Shown here piece after piece: positions 5,093 through 6,886 of a stretch of 6,886 nucleotides of DNA. Below the pieces are notes generated by a model. The model was not told the DNA's origin and did not search any database. It saw only the letters and a program-made list of their open reading frames with translations. This stretch comes from Alphaproteobacteria bacterium MarineAlpha10_Bin3 (GTDB lineage: Bacteria > Pseudomonadota > Alphaproteobacteria > UBA8366 > GCA-2717185). Within the stretch, counting starts at the first letter, position 1. Every line of letters begins with the position of its first letter. A program made the translations under genes and the position numbers. The stretch lies in NCBI GenBank assembly GCA_002937525.1, contig PTKA01000070.1, forward strand, positions 1-6,886. The letters run 5' to 3'.

Positions 5093-6042
5093 TGATGGTG
5101 GGGAGCGGCGACTATATCTACCGGGTCGATCCGCAGTGGGGCCGGCTGCCGGACGGCTGGGATTTACGCGACGTGGCGGCGGTGGCGGTCGACCGTAAGG
5201 ACAACGTCTATGTCTTCAACCGCGGCGCACACCCGATGATCGTCTTCGACCGCGACGGCAATTTTCTGCGCGCCTGGGGTGAAAATATCTTCAGCCGCGC
5301 GCATGGGCTTCATATCGGTCCCGACGAAACCCTGTACTGCACCGATGACGGCGATCACACGATGCGCGCCTGCACCCTGGACGGCAAGGTTGTGATGACC
5401 ATCGGAATCCCGGGCAAGCCCTCGCCCTTCATGGCCGGCGAGCCATTTCACCGCTGCACCCACACCGCTCTATCGCCGCAAGGCGACCTTTATATCTCGG
5501 ATGGTTACGGCAATGCACGGGTGCATAAATACGCGCCGGACGGCCGCTTGCTGTTCTCCTGGGGCGAGCCCGGCACCGATCCCGGCCAGTTCAATATTCC
5601 CCATAACATCTGTTGCGACGCGGATGGCTGGGTCTATGTCGCCGACCGGGAAAACCACCGGGTGCAGGTGTTCGACGGCAATGGCCGTTTCGAGACCCAG
5701 TGGCACAACATGCACCGGCCCTGTGGCCTTTGCATGGCAACCGGCGCCGACCCGCTATGCTATATCGGCGAGCTGGGTCCCGGCATGAAGGTCAACCGGG
5801 AGACGCCCAATCTAGGCCCGCGGATTTCGATCATGAACAACAAGGGCGAATTGCTGGCCCGGATCGGCGACATCCACCGGGGCATGGCGCCGAACCAGTT
5901 TCTTGCGCCGCACGGGCTGGCCGTCGATAGCCATGGCGACATCTATGTCGGCGAAGTGTCCTATACCAACTGGCCCTCAATCAGCGACGAGCCCGTGCCA
6001 AACCATCTGCGGACCCTAAGAAAGCTCATCCGGGTCACCTGA
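5086..6042 (+). CDS. NHL-repeat beta-propeller protein, peptidyl-alpha-hydroxyglycine alpha-amidating lyase (PAL)-like
   Basis: Predicted soluble beta-propeller of 318 residues (start at 5086; an ATG at 5044 would add 14). No signal peptide or membrane segment is seen. NHL-type units recur: VAAVAVDRKDNVYVFNRG (30-47), AHGLHIGPDETLYCTD (72-87), TALSPQGDLYISDGYGNARV (127-146), PHNICCDADGWVYVADREN (172-190) and PHGLAVDSHGDIYVGE (275-290). Compared with the rat PAL catalytic core from memory, key positions line up: zinc histidines as H73, H173 (GQFNIPHN) and H276, the catalytic tyrosine as Y141 (SDGYGN) and the arginine as R46 (NRG). The methionine before the last histidine (MPH in rat) is A274 (APH). 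PAL splits alpha-hydroxyglycine amides into an amide and glyoxylate. Free-standing bacterial homologues have no settled function, so lyase activity on a small molecule is inference. The gene is divergent from the LLM monooxygenase. Confidence 0.82.
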   Translation: MSVMVGSGDYIYRVDPQWGRLPDGWDLRDVAAVAVDRKDNVYVFNRGAHPMIVFDRDGNFLRAWGENIFSRAHGLHIGPDETLYCTDDGDHTMRACTLDGKVVMTIGIPGKPSPFMAGEPFHRCTHTALSPQGDLYISDGYGNARVHKYAPDGRLLFSWGEPGTDPGQFNIPHNICCDADGWVYVADRENHRVQVFDGNGRFETQWHNMHRPCGLCMATGADPLCYIGELGPGMKVNRETPNLGPRISIMNNKGELLARIGDIHRGMAPNQFLAPHGLAVDSHGDIYVGEVSYTNWPSISDEPVPNHLRTLRKLIRVT

Positions 6043-6053
6043 CTTTGCCTTAA

Positions 6054-6074
6054 CCGGCCGGGATGATCGCGATC
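6054..6074. repeat. Two adjacent perfect palindromes (CCGGCCGG and GATCGCGATC)
   Basis: CCGGCCGG (6054-6061) is followed three bases later by GATCGCGATC (6065-6074), directly after the lyase-like gene. They may be protein-binding or restriction/methylation sites, or simply chance in GC-rich DNA. If the possible minus-strand reading frame here is real, they are coding sequence. Confidence 0.3.
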
Positions 6075-6112
6075 CGCGTCAGCCTGCCATCGTCGCCGAT
6101 CCGCGCGTTCAT

Positions 6113-6142
6113 GCGGTATCGGGCGATACCGCCTTCGCCCGA
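6113..6142. other. Perfect 8-bp hairpin with an overlapping alternative stem in the convergent gap
   Basis: GCGGTATC (6113-6120) and GATACCGC (6125-6132) form a perfect stem with a 4-nt loop. A second stem, TCGGGCG (6119-6125) with CGCCCGA (6136-6142), shares bases with the first, so the two are mutually exclusive. The hairpin sits between two converging genes, as a bidirectional transcript end would. No U-tract follows it on either strand, so a classical intrinsic terminator is not supported. Confidence 0.4.
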
Positions 6143-6186
6143 CACCAAAAACCTAGACGTGATACGCCATGGCCGCGATTAAGCGC

Positions 6187-6886
6187 TCAGTCCAGCGGCA
6201 TCCCCGGATGGACCGAGCGCGAACTGGCGATGTCATAGAACTGATTGGCCAGCGACGGCATGGCGACTTCCTTGATCGACTCCGGCGTCCAGCCGCCGTT
6301 CTGATGCACCATGCGGGTCGGTCTTGGATGGCTGTAGACCGACAATTCACCGGCGCGCTGGTGGAAAATCTGGCCGTTGACATAGCCCGCGTCTTCCGAC
6401 GCCAGGAAAGTGATCAGCGGCGCAATCGCGTCGGCGCGGCTGCGCTTGAGGCGTTCCTCGCGTTCGGCCGCCACCGCCGGGTCCTTGGGCGTCGGCACCG
6501 AACGGGTCATGCGCGTATCCGCCGAGGGACAGATCACATTGCAGGTGATGCCCTTCGAGGTGCTCTCCATCGCCACGATCCGCGACAGCCCGGCGATGCC
6601 CATCTTGGCGGCGCCGTAATTCGCCTGCCCGATATTGCCCAGCAGGCCCGACGTCGAGCCAACCATGATAAGCCGGCCGTATTCCTGTTCGCGCATCAGG
6701 TTGATGCCGGCGCGGAAGAAGTTGAAATGGCCGTTGAGATGAACGTCCATTACCGCCTGCCAGTCGTCCGGCGACATCTTGTGGAACATCCGGTCGCGCA
6801 GGATTCCGGCCGGATTGAACATGATATGCATGCCGCCGAAGGTGTCGCGGGCCTGGGTCACCATGTCGAGGCAATCCTCGTATTTC
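6187..6886 (-). CDS. Short-chain dehydrogenase/reductase, MFE-2/17beta-HSD4-like, N-terminus outside window
   Basis: NAD(P)-dependent oxidoreductase of the SDR superfamily. 232 residues are visible; the frame is open to the right edge, so the ATG at 6864 is internal and about 70 residues carrying the Rossmann GxxxGxG motif lie beyond it. Visible landmarks are FNPAGILRDRMFHKMS (23-38), VHLNGHF (48-54), and the catalytic triad S77, Y90 and K94 (GSTSG, then YGAAK). The block NIGQANYGAAK and the histidine in VHLNG instead of the usual tetrad asparagine resemble the (3R)-hydroxyacyl-CoA dehydrogenase domain of peroxisomal multifunctional enzyme 2. The common NNAG motif reads NPAG here. The C-terminal extension to HPGMPLD gives a full length near 300, normal for that group. 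It may oxidise a hydroxyacyl-CoA or a sterol/alcohol; use as a cis-diol dehydrogenase for the Rieske product is possible but not favoured by the subfamily. Confidence 0.88.
   Translation of the reverse strand, partial: KYEDCLDMVTQARDTFGGMHIMFNPAGILRDRMFHKMSPDDWQAVMDVHLNGHFNFFRAGINLMREQEYGRLIMVGSTSGLLGNIGQANYGAAKMGIAGLSRIVAMESTSKGITCNVICPSADTRMTRSVPTPKDPAVAAEREERLKRSRADAIAPLITFLASEDAGYVNGQIFHQRAGELSVYSHPRPTRMVHQNGGWTPESIKEVAMPSLANQFYDIASSRSVHPGMPLD

Larger units (their letters stand above)
6050..6145 (-). pseudogene. Possible short gene or 3' remnant of a gene (31 codons), unrecognised
   Basis: On the minus strand a frame from GTG (6145) to TAA (6052-6050) would encode 31 residues, with VSGEGGIARYRMN at the start and DDGRLTRIAIIPAG at the end. 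By my count about 26 of 31 third codon positions are G or C, with first positions intermediate and second positions lowest, as expected of real coding DNA in such a genome. It lies about 40 nt downstream of the SDR stop on the same strand. The frame runs back only to a TAA at about 6181-6183, so a full-length gene is not present. I do not recognise the family. It could be a degraded gene's C-terminus, a tiny gene or chance. Confidence 0.3.

Overview
The window is GC-rich, gene-dense bacterial DNA. Short or negative gene spacing, GTG and TTG starts and strong third-position GC bias fit a proteobacterium, probably an alphaproteobacterium. That placement is inferred from style and protein flavour, not from a marker gene. 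No RNA genes, insertion sequences or CRISPR arrays are visible, and every gene is a catabolic enzyme or a transporter.

Layout: (1) Positions 1-3081, plus strand: a tight aromatic-degradation operon. It holds a Rieske ring-hydroxylating dioxygenase large subunit (5' end outside the window), its small subunit (4-nt GTGA overlap), and the beta and alpha subunits of a protocatechuate 3,4-dioxygenase-type intradiol enzyme (pcaH, pcaG). (2) Positions 3078-5026, minus strand: a two-gene unit of a luciferase-like (LLM) flavin monooxygenase followed, with a 4-nt TTGA overlap, by a TauE/SafE (TSUP) membrane transporter. The transporter's stop codon interlocks with that of pcaG. (3) Positions 5027-5085: a 59-bp divergent promoter region. 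(4) Positions 5086-6042, plus strand: an NHL beta-propeller protein resembling the lyase half of peptide-amidating monooxygenase (PAL), with the zinc histidines conserved. (5) Positions 6043-6186: a 144-bp gap with palindromes, a hairpin and a possible minus-strand gene remnant. (6) Positions 6187-6886, minus strand: the C-terminal three quarters of a short-chain dehydrogenase of the MFE-2/17beta-HSD4 type.

How the genes may work together: the Rieske enzyme would oxygenate an aromatic ring, and the PcaHG-like enzyme would cleave the resulting catechol between its hydroxyls. No ferredoxin, reductase or classical cis-diol dehydrogenase lies in the window, so electron-transfer partners must be elsewhere. 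The iron ligands of the intradiol enzyme are intact, but several residues that line the substrate pocket in the Pseudomonas enzyme appear changed, so the true substrate may not be protocatechuate. The LLM monooxygenase, TSUP exporter and PAL-like lyase suggest a side pathway. Two speculative readings are given in the findings: sulfonate cleavage with sulfite export, and a flavin-dependent analogue of the two-step N-dealkylation done by peptide-amidating monooxygenase.
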